This document shows, piece after piece, positions 45,209 through 54,510 of a stretch of 64,000 bases of DNA. Each line of letters opens with the position of its first letter. Within the stretch, counting starts at the first letter, position 1. Origin of the DNA: Streptomyces sp. L-9-10. Its GTDB lineage: Bacteria; Actinomycetota; Actinomycetes; Streptomycetales; Streptomycetaceae. The notes below the pieces were generated by a model, which was not told the origin of the DNA, did not search any database, and saw only the letters and a list, made by a program, of their open reading frames with translations. The position numbers and the translations under genes were made by a program. The stretch is taken from assembly GCF_004151105.1 (NCBI RefSeq), contig NZ_PHRF01000050.1, forward strand, positions 119,799 through 183,798. The letters run 5' to 3'.

Positions 45209-46048
45209 ATGGAACAGGGCGGAGCGCGCGACGCGGCCGTGCCGCGGCCGTATGTGCCCGGCGCGCCGGCCCCCGGATCCCGGCAGGTGCCGGAGCAGGC
45301 GCGCGGCGAGCACACACACAGTGAGCGGGAGGGGGCCGGAGCCCCTACGCACTCCCCGCCACCGTCCCCTTCCCCGCCTCCGTCCTCGGCACCGTCCCCG
45401 CCTCCGCCCGCGTGCCCGTCCCCGCCGGTGCGCCGTCATTCCGTACGCGGACAGATCCTCGACGCCCTGCGCACCGCGCTCGTCAGCGGTGAGCTGGCGC
45501 CCGGCGAGGTCTACTCCGCTCCCGTGCTCGGCGAGCGCTTCGGCGTCTCCGCCACCCCCGTACGCGAGGCCATGCAGCGGCTCGCGCTGGAGGGCGCCGT
45601 CGAGGTCGTGCTCAACCGCGGCTTCCGCGTCATCGAACGCAGCGCCCGTGAACTGGCCGAACTGGCCGAGGTACGCGCGCTCCTCGAAGTGCCGGTGATG
45701 CTGCGGCTGGCCCGTACCGTACCCGCGGAACGGTGGGCACGACTGGCCCCGTTGGCGGAGGCGACGGGCGCCGCGGCCGCCGTCGGGGACCGGGCGGCGT
45801 ACGCGGAGTGCGACCGCGCCTTCCACCACGCGCTGCTCGCCCTCTCGGGCAACGAGCAACTGGTCATGGTGGCCGACGATCTGCACCGCCGTTCGCAGTG
45901 GCCGCTGGTCAGCGCCCCGGCCGTACGCCGCGCCGATCTGGTCGCGGACGCCGCCGAACACACCGCGCTGCTCGACGCGTTGATGGCACGCGACCTGCCG
46001 GTGGTGCAGTCGCTGATACGGGAACACTTCACGGGCTCGGCCGGCTGA
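45209..46048 (+). CDS. GntR/FadR-family transcriptional regulator
   Basis: The 279-residue protein has an unusual Pro/Ser-rich N-terminal extension of about 75 residues. A GntR winged helix (RRHSVRGQILDALRTALVSG, FGVSATPVREAMQRLALEGA) and an all-helical FCD ligand domain (about 150-275) with metal-site type residues (AECDRAFHHALLALSG) follow. FCD regulators usually bind small organic acids. The ATG at 45209 has a strong AAGGAGG upstream. It is divergent from the iron-regulated gene. Targets are unknown. Confidence 0.88.
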   Translation: MEQGGARDAAVPRPYVPGAPAPGSRQVPEQARGEHTHSEREGAGAPTHSPPPSPSPPPSSAPSPPPPACPSPPVRRHSVRGQILDALRTALVSGELAPGEVYSAPVLGERFGVSATPVREAMQRLALEGAVEVVLNRGFRVIERSARELAELAEVRALLEVPVMLRLARTVPAERWARLAPLAEATGAAAAVGDRAAYAECDRAFHHALLALSGNEQLVMVADDLHRRSQWPLVSAPAVRRADLVADAAEHTALLDALMARDLPVVQSLIREHFTGSAG

Positions 46049-46093
46049 CATCGCGCGGATTCGCCACGGGTTCCGTTGTGCGGCTCACCGATG

Positions 46094-46861
46094 TCAGCGA
46101 TGACGGGAGGCAGCCGCCGCCATGGTCAGCGCCGAGGTCATCAGCTCCGCGTCGAGCAGGGTGGTGTCCGCGAGACGGCTCGCGGACCCGTACGCGTTCA
46201 GCATCACCTTGGCGGTGCGCAGCGCGGCCGGGGACCGGCGGACCATCGGCCTGACCCACGCCTCGACAGCGCTGTCGAGCTCGGCCATCGGGGCGACCTT
46301 GTGCAGGACGGACAGCTCCACCGCCGTCGCCGCGTCGAAATTGTCGCCGGTCAGCAGCAGCTCGCGGACCCTGGCGGCGCCCGCCTCCTGCATCAGCCTC
46401 GGCAGGGCCCCTCCCCAGGCCGGAGGCATACCCAGGGCGAGTTCGGGCATACGGAAACGGCAGTCGTCCGCCCCTGCCCGCAGATCGCAGAACACCGCGA
46501 GAGCGAGTCCCGCCCCTATGACGCCGCCGTGCAGGCGCGCGATGGTGACCACGTCGGCCGTCGCGAGCGCGTCGCAGACCCGGCGTGCCTTCTTGCCCAG
46601 GATGCGAAGACTCGCCCCACTGGGGTCCGCGGCCAGGAATTCGGCGAATTCCGCGCGATCTCCGCCGAGACTGAAGTCGTCTCCCGCGCCGGAGAGGATC
46701 AACACCCGTATTCCGGGGTCGTTCTGAAGGGTGCCCAGTACGGAGAGCAGTTCGTCCAGGAGCGTGCCGGAGACGGCATTGCCGGTCTCGGGGGAGTTCA
46801 ACTCCACCTTCAGCACGGGCCCGTCCTGTATGACCCGGAGTGCCTTGAACTCGTCCACCAC
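46094..46861 (-). CDS. Enoyl-CoA hydratase/isomerase (crotonase) family protein
   Basis: The 255-residue crotonase-fold protein has the oxyanion-hole sequences SGAGDDFSLGGDRAEF and LHGGVIGAGLALAVFCDLRA, and MPELALGMPPAWGGALPRLM. The expected catalytic Glu positions are not clearly standard, so the reaction is uncertain. The GTG at 46861 is preferred, as it has AGGGA six bases upstream; the frame extends to a TTG at 46891. It is the last gene of the conservon-P450 run, 90 bp after the P450, and may work with it on a shared acyl-CoA substrate. Confidence 0.85.
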   Translation of the reverse strand: MVDEFKALRVIQDGPVLKVELNSPETGNAVSGTLLDELLSVLGTLQNDPGIRVLILSGAGDDFSLGGDRAEFAEFLAADPSGASLRILGKKARRVCDALATADVVTIARLHGGVIGAGLALAVFCDLRAGADDCRFRMPELALGMPPAWGGALPRLMQEAGAARVRELLLTGDNFDAATAVELSVLHKVAPMAELDSAVEAWVRPMVRRSPAALRTAKVMLNAYGSASRLADTTLLDAELMTSALTMAAAASRHR

Positions 46862-46951
46862 GCTGTTCCCTGTGTAGATGTCGGTTCTCAATGTGTCGCG
46901 TCGCCGTGCGCCGCGTTGCGAATATCGCGTCCCTTTTGCCCTGACGGCGGA

Positions 46952-48205
46952 TCAGGCCCTGGTCACCGGGAGTTCCGTCATCCGCCGGAAACCCACGCGG
47001 GGCGCCCAGACGGGATCCCCGTCGAGACGGAGATCGGGCAGCCGCCTCAGCAGGGACGTCAGCAGGGTCGTCGCCTCCAGCCGGGCGAGCGGGGCGCCGA
47101 CGCAGTAGTGGATCCCGCCGCTGAAGCTGAGGTGCGCGGCCTTGCGCCGTACGTCGAAGAGCTCCGGCTCGGTGTGCTGCTCCGGGTCGTGGTTGGCGGC
47201 GCCGACCAGGAGATGCACCATCTGGTCCCGCTGGACATCCGCGCCGCCCAGGGTGGTGTCCTCCGCGGCGACCCTGCTGATCACATGGTTCGGCGAGTCA
47301 TAGCGGAGCACCTCTTCGACGGCGCCCGGTATGTGCTCCGGATGCGTGCGCAGCCAGGCGAGTTGGCGCGGGTGCTTCAGCAGGAGCCACACCATGTGGG
47401 AGAGGAGCGTCGACGTCGTCTCCGGCGCGGCCAGGAGGAAGAGGAAGGAGAGGAAGTAGACGGCCTCGTCGACCGTCTCCTGGTCGGCTTCGAGATCGTC
47501 CCAGGTCCGCAGCCACTCCGAGATGGGATCGTCGCCCGGCGCGCGGCGGCGTTCGCGTATCACCGCTGTGAAGTACTCACGCAATTGGGCGGTGGCGGCG
47601 TCCGACAGCGCGAGCTGACTCGGTGTCGGCAGCAATTCCTGCGAGTACACCTGATCGCGGGTGAGCGAGCGGAGCAAGTGGTAATCGGAGGGCGGCAGCC
47701 CGAGCCATTCGCCGATCGTGATGATGGGCAATTCGTCGCCGACGAGCGAACTGAAATCGGCTTGACCGCTCCGCAGTTTATCGGTGAGCCGGTCGAGCAA
47801 TCGCTCCGTGGCCTTCTCGACGGAATCCTTGGAATTCGCGAGGGATTTACGGTCGAAGGTGTTCCCGACCGACCGCCGCACCCGGGTGTGGTGCGGCGGG
47901 TTCAGGGCGGGCAGAGTCTTTCCCATTTCCCGGGAAGAGGAGGCGTTCCAACGGGTTGCCGCGCCCTGCCTGGCACGCCACTCGCTGTCGGGAACCAGCC
48001 ATGCCTTGTTCCTCAGTACCTGGTCACAGAGGTTGAAGGAGGTCACCAGATGCCCGCCCCAGGGGGCGGGGATGACATCTCCCATCGCTCTGAGTTCTGC
48101 GTAGAGAGGCAATGGATTCGATTGGCCATTGGACGTACGCAGACGGGAGAATATGGAGACTACAGCGCGTCGATCTACTGACGAGGTAGTCAGGGAGGGC
48201 TCCAC
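46952..48205 (-). CDS. Cytochrome P450, second P450 of the conservon locus
   Basis: The 417-residue class I P450 has I-helix LLAAPETTSTLLSHMVW, K-helix EEVLRYDSP (canonical ExxR) and the heme loop FSGGIHYCVGAPLARLEA. The N-terminal half is less GC-rich at third positions than neighbouring genes (for example 47,560-47,960). The GTG at 48205 has AAGGAG five bases upstream. In several streptomycete conservons a CYP157 and a second P450 (often CYP154) are neighbours, and this gene occupies that position. Electron partners and substrate are unknown. Confidence 0.92.
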   Translation of the reverse strand: MEPSLTTSSVDRRAVVSIFSRLRTSNGQSNPLPLYAELRAMGDVIPAPWGGHLVTSFNLCDQVLRNKAWLVPDSEWRARQGAATRWNASSSREMGKTLPALNPPHHTRVRRSVGNTFDRKSLANSKDSVEKATERLLDRLTDKLRSGQADFSSLVGDELPIITIGEWLGLPPSDYHLLRSLTRDQVYSQELLPTPSQLALSDAATAQLREYFTAVIRERRRAPGDDPISEWLRTWDDLEADQETVDEAVYFLSFLFLLAAPETTSTLLSHMVWLLLKHPRQLAWLRTHPEHIPGAVEEVLRYDSPNHVISRVAAEDTTLGGADVQRDQMVHLLVGAANHDPEQHTEPELFDVRRKAAHLSFSGGIHYCVGAPLARLEATTLLTSLLRRLPDLRLDGDPVWAPRVGFRRMTELPVTRA

Positions 48206-48307
48206 AGAGACTCCTTATTCAAGGCATCACGTAAGATTCGCCCACCCTGTCTACCCCTACGGTTGAACCTTCATGCGAAGGTAAAGGACCCCGCTTTGTT
48301 GCGGATC

Positions 48308-49678
48308 TCACACCTTCCACCAGGCGAGGAATCCGCTCCAGAAGCTACCCTTCTGCGGCTTGTTCTGGGACTCCTGCGCGGGGGCATTTCCGGCCGTACG
48401 CCCGATGTTCGCCGGATACGGTACCGATTCCGACTTCTCTCTCCGAACCGGGGTGAAACGGGCCGGGAGCGCGCTGAGCGCCCGGTGGAACGGACCGGGC
48501 CGGGAGAGCAGCGTGTCCGCGGGCACCGCCAGCTCGATGTCCGGCAGGCCGTTGAGCAGCTTCTCGATGGCCAGGACGGAGATGAGCAGCGCCGGGTCCT
48601 TCGCCGGGCAGGCGTGCGGGCCGGCGCCCCAGGCCAGATGCGCCCGCTTGCTGAGCGTCTGACGGCTCACGGACAGGCTCGGGTCGGTGTTGGCGGCGGC
48701 GAAGCTGATGAGCACGGGGTCACCGGCGTCCAGCTTGCTGCCGTTGAGGTCCACGTCGTACAGCGGGTAGTGCGCGGCGTAGTTGGCTATGGGGGTGCTG
48801 TTCCAGAGGACGTCGTTGATGGCGTCCTCGACCAGCAGGCCGGCCGAGTGCGGTCCGTCGGTGTACCTGTCGTCGGACAGCAGCACCCGCAGGGAGTTGG
48901 CGATCAGGTTCGACAGCGGCTCCGTACCCGCACCGATGAGCAGCAGGATCTGATGGATCATCTCCTCGTCGGTGAGCCGGACCGGATGCTGCATCAGCCA
49001 GGAGGTCACGTCCTCGCCGGGCGTGGCCCGCTTGAGCGCGACCAGTTCGCTCAGCGCCTCCGTCAGGACCTCGTTCGCCTTCTCCGCGTCGATGCCGTCG
49101 AAGATGCCGGAGAGCCCGAAGACCAGCCGGTCACCGATCTCGGCCGGGCAGCCGAACAGGTCGTTGAAGACCAGCAGCGGCAGCACCTGCGCGTAGTCAC
49201 CGATCAGATCGGCCTTGCCCCGGCCGCTGAACTGGCTGATGAGGTACGAGGCCACGCGCTCGACGTGCCGGGTCACCCGGTGCGTGTCGATCTTGGCCAG
49301 GCTCTCCGTCACGGCCTGACGGAGCCTCAAGTGCTCCGCGCCGTCGGTGAACATCGGGTTCCGCCGGTACATCATCATGGGCAGGACCGGGCTGTCGAGG
49401 GGCACCCGCCCCTCGTTGAGCGCGCGCCAGCGGCGCGAGTCCCGCGCGAACGCCTCGGGGTTCTGGAGTACATGGAGCGCCGCCGCGTAGTCCGTGACGA
49501 GCGAGGCCTCCACCCCGGGGGCCAGCTCGACCGGCGCGGCCGGGCCGTACTGCCGCATGTGCTCGTAGAAGGCGTCCGGGTCGGCAGCGAACTCGGGACC
49601 GTACAGGGGCACACGCAAGCCGCTGTTGTGCGCCGGGCAGCCAGGTGGCGGAGCCTGGAATTCCGAATGAGATTGCAT
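48308..49678 (-). CDS. cvnE: CYP157-like conservon cytochrome P450 lacking the ExxR motif (CvnE)
   Basis: The 456-residue P450-like protein has heme loop WGAGPHACPAKDPALL (Cys357) and I-helix ILLLIGAGTEPLSNLI. In the K-helix the universal ExxR is replaced by DVLW (residues 289-292). The CYP157 family is known for lacking ExxR and for being encoded in conservons, so this is expected for the family rather than damage. The ATG at 49678 has AGGAG six bases upstream, nine bases after the cvnD stop. The C-terminal 50 residues are a polar, Trp-ending tail (FWSGFLAWWKV). Confidence 0.9.
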   Translation of the reverse strand: MQSHSEFQAPPPGCPAHNSGLRVPLYGPEFAADPDAFYEHMRQYGPAAPVELAPGVEASLVTDYAAALHVLQNPEAFARDSRRWRALNEGRVPLDSPVLPMMMYRRNPMFTDGAEHLRLRQAVTESLAKIDTHRVTRHVERVASYLISQFSGRGKADLIGDYAQVLPLLVFNDLFGCPAEIGDRLVFGLSGIFDGIDAEKANEVLTEALSELVALKRATPGEDVTSWLMQHPVRLTDEEMIHQILLLIGAGTEPLSNLIANSLRVLLSDDRYTDGPHSAGLLVEDAINDVLWNSTPIANYAAHYPLYDVDLNGSKLDAGDPVLISFAAANTDPSLSVSRQTLSKRAHLAWGAGPHACPAKDPALLISVLAIEKLLNGLPDIELAVPADTLLSRPGPFHRALSALPARFTPVRREKSESVPYPANIGRTAGNAPAQESQNKPQKGSFWSGFLAWWKV

Positions 49679-49687
49679 GCCGAACTC

Positions 49688-50278
49688 CTAGCGAAGGCGT
49701 GACTGGAGGTAGCGGACGAGGACGATGAGGGCGTTCGCTGATGACCGCTGGTCCCGCGCGTCACAATTGACGAGGGGCGTCTCGGGCAGCAGATCGAGCG
49801 CCTCTCGGATTTCCTCGTCCTGATGGGTCGCTGTGTCGTCGAATCGGTTGACCGCTATGGTGTAGGGAATTCCGTAGTGTTCGACGAGGTCCATCACGGG
49901 GAAGGACTCTTCGAGGCGCTCGGGATCCACCAGCACCAATGCCCCGAGTGCGCCCCGGGACATGTCTTCCCACACCTGGACGAATCTCTGCTGTCCGGGT
50001 GTGCCGAAGAGGTAGAGGACCAGCCTGTCGCTGAGCGTGAGGCGGCCGAAGTCCATGGCCACCGTCGTCGTGGTCTTGCCGGGCGTGCCCTTGAGGTCGT
50101 CGATTCCCTCGCCGGCCTGCGTCATCAGTTCTTCGGTACGCAGCGGCGGGATCTCGGACATGGTCCCGATGAATGTCGTCTTGCCCACCGCGAAATGCCC
50201 GACCACCAGGATCTTCGCAGCGGTCTGCACTGACTCGCGCAGATAGACACCGTCATCCAAAGCGGGCTTGAAGACCAT
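49688..50278 (-). CDS. cvnD: Conservon small GTPase (CvnD)
   Basis: The 196-residue MglA/Rab-like GTPase has G1 GHFAVGKTT, switch region KGTPGKTTTTVAMDFG, G3 LFGTPGQQRF and G4 NRFD. It forms the switch of the CvnA-D membrane-associated complex, which has been compared with eukaryotic G-protein-coupled systems. It overlaps cvnC by 26 bp, indicating tight coupling. Confidence 0.95.
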   Translation of the reverse strand: MVFKPALDDGVYLRESVQTAAKILVVGHFAVGKTTFIGTMSEIPPLRTEELMTQAGEGIDDLKGTPGKTTTTVAMDFGRLTLSDRLVLYLFGTPGQQRFVQVWEDMSRGALGALVLVDPERLEESFPVMDLVEHYGIPYTIAVNRFDDTATHQDEEIREALDLLPETPLVNCDARDQRSSANALIVLVRYLQSRLR

Positions 50279-50633
50279 TCAGCACCTCCTCGAGTATCTG
50301 CCGGTCGACGAGTTTCGCGGCAGGTATGGGGGCGCGTGTGAAGAGATACCCCTCCTCCGTGAGGTCGGACAGCAGGATTTTGACGACACCCACGGGGAGA
50401 TGAGAGTGTCCGACGATTTCGGCGACCGAGAGATAGCCACCCGAACACAAGTCCAGCAGACGGCGCTTCTCAGGATCGAGAGTCGCCGCTCTGGGTACGT
50501 CCTCGGCCGCTGTGACCAGAGTGATCAAGGAGAACTCATGGTCACCGAGCAGGCTGCGGCCGTTGGTGATGACATACGGTCGCACTAATTGCGGCGCTAC
50601 TGGTTCCTGATCCGGCTCATCTGTTGTGGTCAT
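50253..50633 (-). CDS. cvnC: Conservon DUF742 protein (CvnC)
   Basis: The 126-residue DUF742 protein contains LVRPYVITNGRS near its start and a winged-helix-like middle (RRLLDLCSGGYLSVAEIVGH, LPVGVVKILLSDL). The ATG overlaps the cvnB stop as ATGA. Its biochemical role is not established; in known conservons it interacts with the other Cvn components. Confidence 0.94.
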   Translation of the reverse strand: MTTTDEPDQEPVAPQLVRPYVITNGRSLLGDHEFSLITLVTAAEDVPRAATLDPEKRRLLDLCSGGYLSVAEIVGHSHLPVGVVKILLSDLTEEGYLFTRAPIPAAKLVDRQILEEVLNGLQARFG

Positions 50634-51040
50634 GCCTTGGTGTCAGCAATCTCGCGAGGGGGACTGGTCAGGGATTTGCCGAGCTGGCCGACGAGCTGCT
50701 GCATACGGAAGGTGATCTCGGCCATGTCGACGTCGGGCGACGCGGAAACGCCGAGATAGGCGCCCTCGCCCGCGGAGATGAGGAAGACCCAGCCGTGATC
50801 GAACTCCACCAGCGTCTGGCGCCAGTGCGGCCGGTTGTTCGGCGGTGCGCCGCAGAAGTCGGCGACCGTGCGGCTCAGCGACTGCATTCCGCTCATCGCC
50901 GCGGCGACGGTATCGGCGTGATCCTTGCCGACGTCCTTCGAGCGGGCCATGAGCAGGCCGTCGGCCGAGACGAGGATCGCGTGCCGTGCTTCGGGTACTT
51001 CAAGGGCACTGTCAAGCATCCATGACAGATCGTAATTCAC
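50630..51040 (-). CDS. cvnB: Conservon roadblock/LC7 protein (CvnB)
   Basis: The 136-residue roadblock-fold protein contains VPEARHAILVSADGLLMARS and EGAYLGVSASPDVDMAEITF. Such proteins act as GTPase-activating or scaffold partners of MglA-like GTPases, here CvnD. The GTG at 51040 overlaps the cvnA stop (GTGA). Confidence 0.94.
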   Translation of the reverse strand: MNYDLSWMLDSALEVPEARHAILVSADGLLMARSKDVGKDHADTVAAAMSGMQSLSRTVADFCGAPPNNRPHWRQTLVEFDHGWVFLISAGEGAYLGVSASPDVDMAEITFRMQQLVGQLGKSLTSPPREIADTKA

Positions 51041-52191
51041 TGAGTCTCATGCCCTTCGCTGCTTGCGTTGGTGGTACGGCGGCCCGATTGCGTACCCCGC
51101 TGGAACGCGCCCATGACGGAGGCGGCTTGTTCGCTGGAGCGAGCCGGGGCGTCCGAACTGTCGGCTGTCGGCACGATGGATATCGCGCCTCTCCGCCGGC
51201 GTTTCGGGAGACCGCCGAATGTGGTCGAGGGAGCCACCGGGTTTTCCTCGGGCGGCATCGGGGAGGACGCTGCCACGGTGGGGAACTCCTTGGGCTCGGG
51301 CGTGGGCTTGGGCTCGGGCGCGCGCTCAGGCAGGGCGGTGAGGAGCTCGTCGGGGAGCAGCACCACCGCACGCACACCGCCGTAGGGGGACGTGGAATCC
51401 ACGGACACGGTGAAGCCGTAGCGAGCGGCGAGCACGCCGATCACGGTGAAGCCGAACTGCGGCGGATTGCCGAGGCCGGAGACGCCGGGGGAGCGTTCGC
51501 TCGACAGGAGCTTGGCCGCCCTGGCCTTCTCCTCCTCGTTCATGCCGACACCGGCGTCATCGACGATGATGCAGACGCCCTTGGGCACGGGCCGGATATT
51601 GATCTCGATCACTGTTTCCGGCGCCGAGTAACTGGTGGCGTTGTCCAGCAGTTCGGCGAGGGTGAGCGCGACCGGCTCGACGGCCCGGCTGACAATGGCG
51701 AAATTACTCTGGGCCCGGATCTCGACACGGGTGAAGTGGCGAATGCGGCCCTTCGCGCTGCGGACCACGTCGTACAGCGAGGCCGGATCGCGCTGACGGC
51801 CGAGCCATCCGTCGCAGAGCACGGCGATGGACTGCGCACGCCGGGCGAACTGCGAATTCATGTGGTCGATGTCCAGGAGGTCCTGGAGAATCTGGAGTTC
51901 GCCGTACTTGTCCTGAAGTTTGGTGATGGCCAGCTGCTGTTCGCTGGCGAGACCCTGAAGTGTCCGCATGGCGGACTTCAGCGCGGTCTTTGTGGCTTCT
52001 TCCGCCCTGTCCTTGGCCTCTTCGACGGCCTCCGCGTAATGGTCCTCAAGGGTGGCGTAGTGAGCCTTGAGCTCCTGTTTCTCCTTCCGTAGCTCGGCGA
52101 TCGATTTTCTTCCGCGAATGATCGCGGTCGCGGCGACAGGAGTACCAGCGATCAGACCCCAAAGCGCTGGATCCTGGAAGTATTGCGTCAT
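51037..52191 (-). CDS. cvnA: Conservon sensor-kinase-like ATPase (CvnA)
   Basis: The 384-residue protein has an N-terminal membrane segment (LWGLIAGTPVAATAI, about 10-24), a long coiled coil (about 30-100), a dimer helix region and a GHKL ATPase domain with N-box LAELLDNATSYS, G1 VDDAGVGM and G2-like FGFTVIGVLAARYG. A Pro/Ser-rich tail follows (about 265-384). A clear phospho-acceptor His box is not evident. The ATG at 52191 (MTQYFQDPALW) is preferred over a GTG at 52218 because of GAAGAG upstream. It is the first gene of the conservon. Confidence 0.93.
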   Translation of the reverse strand: MTQYFQDPALWGLIAGTPVAATAIIRGRKSIAELRKEKQELKAHYATLEDHYAEAVEEAKDRAEEATKTALKSAMRTLQGLASEQQLAITKLQDKYGELQILQDLLDIDHMNSQFARRAQSIAVLCDGWLGRQRDPASLYDVVRSAKGRIRHFTRVEIRAQSNFAIVSRAVEPVALTLAELLDNATSYSAPETVIEINIRPVPKGVCIIVDDAGVGMNEEEKARAAKLLSSERSPGVSGLGNPPQFGFTVIGVLAARYGFTVSVDSTSPYGGVRAVVLLPDELLTALPERAPEPKPTPEPKEFPTVAASSPMPPEENPVAPSTTFGGLPKRRRRGAISIVPTADSSDAPARSSEQAASVMGAFQRGTQSGRRTTNASSEGHETQ

Positions 52192-53020
52192 AAGACTCTC
52201 TTCGGGCGACTGGGCCACCAGGTACTGAATGTCTGGAGGGTGCGTTCGAGTGGTCTCGCGGTCACAGACATATCGCGGTCACTGATTATGGGACAGGTCG
52301 GCGCATGGTCGCCTGCCGGACTGCCTTGAAAGGCCCGGCTAATGGCATAGTTCTCCCCCGGGGGTGGCGGAATTCTGGGCCGATGCGCTGACTTTTCCTT
52401 TATGCCATAGCGGGTTTGGCACCGCTTGGCAAGCTTGGCGATCTTATCACCACACGATGGGGCGACGTCCATGTCGTTCTGTTCTGTTTCTGGCATCTGA
52501 CGGAAATTCAGCAAGGCTCCCCTTTTGGGCCTGTTGGTGATCGTTCCTCGTTCGCCTCGGGTCGCCGCCAGCCGCGATTATTGCCCGCATTGTGGGTGAT
52601 GTGTTCCTTTTGTTCTTCCGGTGGAGGTGTACCGGAGACGTCAACCCGGTGCGTTCATGGCGAGCCGGTGGTGAGGTGGTGCGGAGGCCGTAACGGTATG
52701 TGTGGCGGCTACAGCGGTTCGCCTCGGCCCGTGGCCATGGAAACGGCTGGTCCGGGGCCTCCGGTGGCGCCCGCGGCGGAAAAGACCAAGCATGGAATGA
52801 GGGGGCGGAAACGCGCGGAGTGACGAGTCCTGTCGGCTGGGTGATCCGGTCCGGGCGGCACGGGACGCCATGTGGCAGCCGGGCCTGTGACCGCCGTCCG
52901 AAAAGCGAAAAGCCGGAAGCGAAAAGCCGGAAGCGAGAAGCGAGAAGCGAAGCGAGATACGGGATACGGGATACGAGAAGGACGAACAAGGACGAGAAGG
53001 ACGAGTAAGGAGGCGTCGCC
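52192..53020. other. 829-bp divergent intergenic region between cvnA and fumC
   Basis: No convincing gene lies here. The left part (52200-52460) is comparatively AT-rich and contains three TTGGC words with 9-10 bp spacing near 52415-52440, a possible regulatory array for the conservon. The right end holds the purine-rich tandem repeat described separately. Open frames in both directions follow the repeat rather than coding bias. Confidence 0.5.
52907..53006 (+). repeat. Purine-rich tandem repeat tract just before fumC
   Basis: GAAAAGCCGGAAGC occurs twice back to back (52907-52920, 52921-52934), followed by two GAGAAGC heptamers, three GATACGG/A heptamers and AAGGACGA-type units. The whole 100 bp is about 85 per cent purine on this strand and close to a 7-bp period. 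It ends at the fumC ribosome site. Slippage origin is likely; it may give an unstructured leader. Confidence 0.8.
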
Positions 53021-54490
53021 GTGACCACCCGTCACCAGAACGCCGACGAAAAGCCGCCGAGGGTACGGGACGTGCCGATCGGCATCAACGCCACAGGCCA
53101 TCGCCGCGAAACCGACTCGATGGGCGCCGTCGAAGTGCCCGCCGACCACTACTGGGGCGCCCAGACCCAGCGGTCCCTGATCCACTTCTCCATCGGGAAC
53201 GACCGCATGCCCACGTCCGTGTACCACGCCTACGGCTACGTCAAGAAGGCCGCCGCACTCGTCAACGGACGCCAGGGCCGCCTGCCGAAATGGAAGGCCG
53301 ACCTGATCGCCCATGTGGCCGACGAGGTCATCCGCGGCGCCCTGGACGACCATTTCCCGCTGTACGTGTGGCAGACCGGCTCCGGCACCCAGAGCAATAT
53401 GAACGTCAACGAGGTCATCAGCAACCGGGCGATCCAGCTCGTCGGCGGCACCCTCGGCTCCAAGACACCGATCCACCCCAACGATCACGTCAACATGGGC
53501 CAGTCCTCCAACGACACCTTCCCCACCGCCATGCACATCGCCGCCGTACGGCAGATCGACGAGCACCTGCTCCCGAAGGTGAGGGATCTACAGCAGGCGA
53601 TGGACGCCAAGTCCCGTGACTGGTGGGAAATCGTCAAGATCGGACGCACCCACCTTGAGGACGCGGTCCCGCTGACCGTGGGCCAGGAGTGGTCCGGCTA
53701 CGCCGCCCAGCTGTCCGGCGCCATCGACCGTGTCGAAGCGACGCTGCCGGGCTTGTGGGAACTGGCCGTCGGAGGGACCGCGGTCGGTACCGGTCTCAAC
53801 GCCCCCGAGGGCTTCGGCGAGCACGTGGCCCAGGAGATCGCCGAGCTGACGGGCTACCCGTTCCGCACCGCCGCCAACTCCTTCGCCGCGCAGGGCAGTC
53901 TGGACGCCATAGTGGCGGCCTCGGCCGGGCTGCGGGGGCTGGCCGTACCGCTCATGAAAATCGCCAATGACCTGCGCTGGCTCGCCTCGGGCCCGCGCTG
54001 CGGCATCAGCGAACTCGCGCTGCCCGCGAACGAACCCGGCAGCTCCATCATGCCCGGCAAGGTCAATCCGACCCAGTGCGAAGCGATGGTCATGGTCTGC
54101 GTCCAGGCACTCGCGGAGGACAGCGCCATCGCCTTCGCCGGCAGCCAGGGCAACTTCGAACTCAACGCCATGCGGCCCGTCATCATCAACAACTTCCTGC
54201 ACTCCGCCCGCATACTCGCGGACGCGTGCGAGAAGCTGCGCGTCTACTGCGTCGAAGGCGCCGGCCTGCACCGCGAGCAGATCGACACCTACCTCGCACG
54301 CTCCCTGATGCTCGTCACCGCGCTCTCTCCGGAGATCGGTTACGACAAGGCCAGCCGGATCGCCCACAAGGCCGACGACGAGGGGACCACACTGCGCGAA
54401 GCCGCCCTCGCCACCGGCTACATCACGGCACGGGACTTCGACCGCATCGTCGACCCCAGGAAGATGGTCAACCTCAACCTCGACCACTGA
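53021..54490 (+). CDS. fumC: Class II fumarate hydratase (FumC)
   Basis: This is the oxygen-stable TCA cycle fumarase, 489 residues. It shows SGTQSNMNVNEVISNRA, HVNMGQSSNDTFPTAMHIA, GRTHLEDAVPLTVGQEW and the superfamily signature GSSIMPGKVNPTQ. It has an N-terminal extension of about 25 residues relative to E. coli FumC. The GTG at 53021 has AAGGAGG upstream. It is alone, convergent with a small secreted protein gene 20 bp away. Confidence 0.95.
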   Translation: MTTRHQNADEKPPRVRDVPIGINATGHRRETDSMGAVEVPADHYWGAQTQRSLIHFSIGNDRMPTSVYHAYGYVKKAAALVNGRQGRLPKWKADLIAHVADEVIRGALDDHFPLYVWQTGSGTQSNMNVNEVISNRAIQLVGGTLGSKTPIHPNDHVNMGQSSNDTFPTAMHIAAVRQIDEHLLPKVRDLQQAMDAKSRDWWEIVKIGRTHLEDAVPLTVGQEWSGYAAQLSGAIDRVEATLPGLWELAVGGTAVGTGLNAPEGFGEHVAQEIAELTGYPFRTAANSFAAQGSLDAIVAASAGLRGLAVPLMKIANDLRWLASGPRCGISELALPANEPGSSIMPGKVNPTQCEAMVMVCVQALAEDSAIAFAGSQGNFELNAMRPVIINNFLHSARILADACEKLRVYCVEGAGLHREQIDTYLARSLMLVTALSPEIGYDKASRIAHKADDEGTTLREAALATGYITARDFDRIVDPRKMVNLNLDH

Positions 54491-54510
54491 CCTGCTGCCG
54501 AGGGACCCGG

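Noticed and set aside
52447..53566. Minus-strand frames over the cvnA-fumC gap and fumC
   Set aside because: Part of the translation (FASRFSLPAFRF-like) merely reflects the purine repeat; the rest is antisense to fumC.
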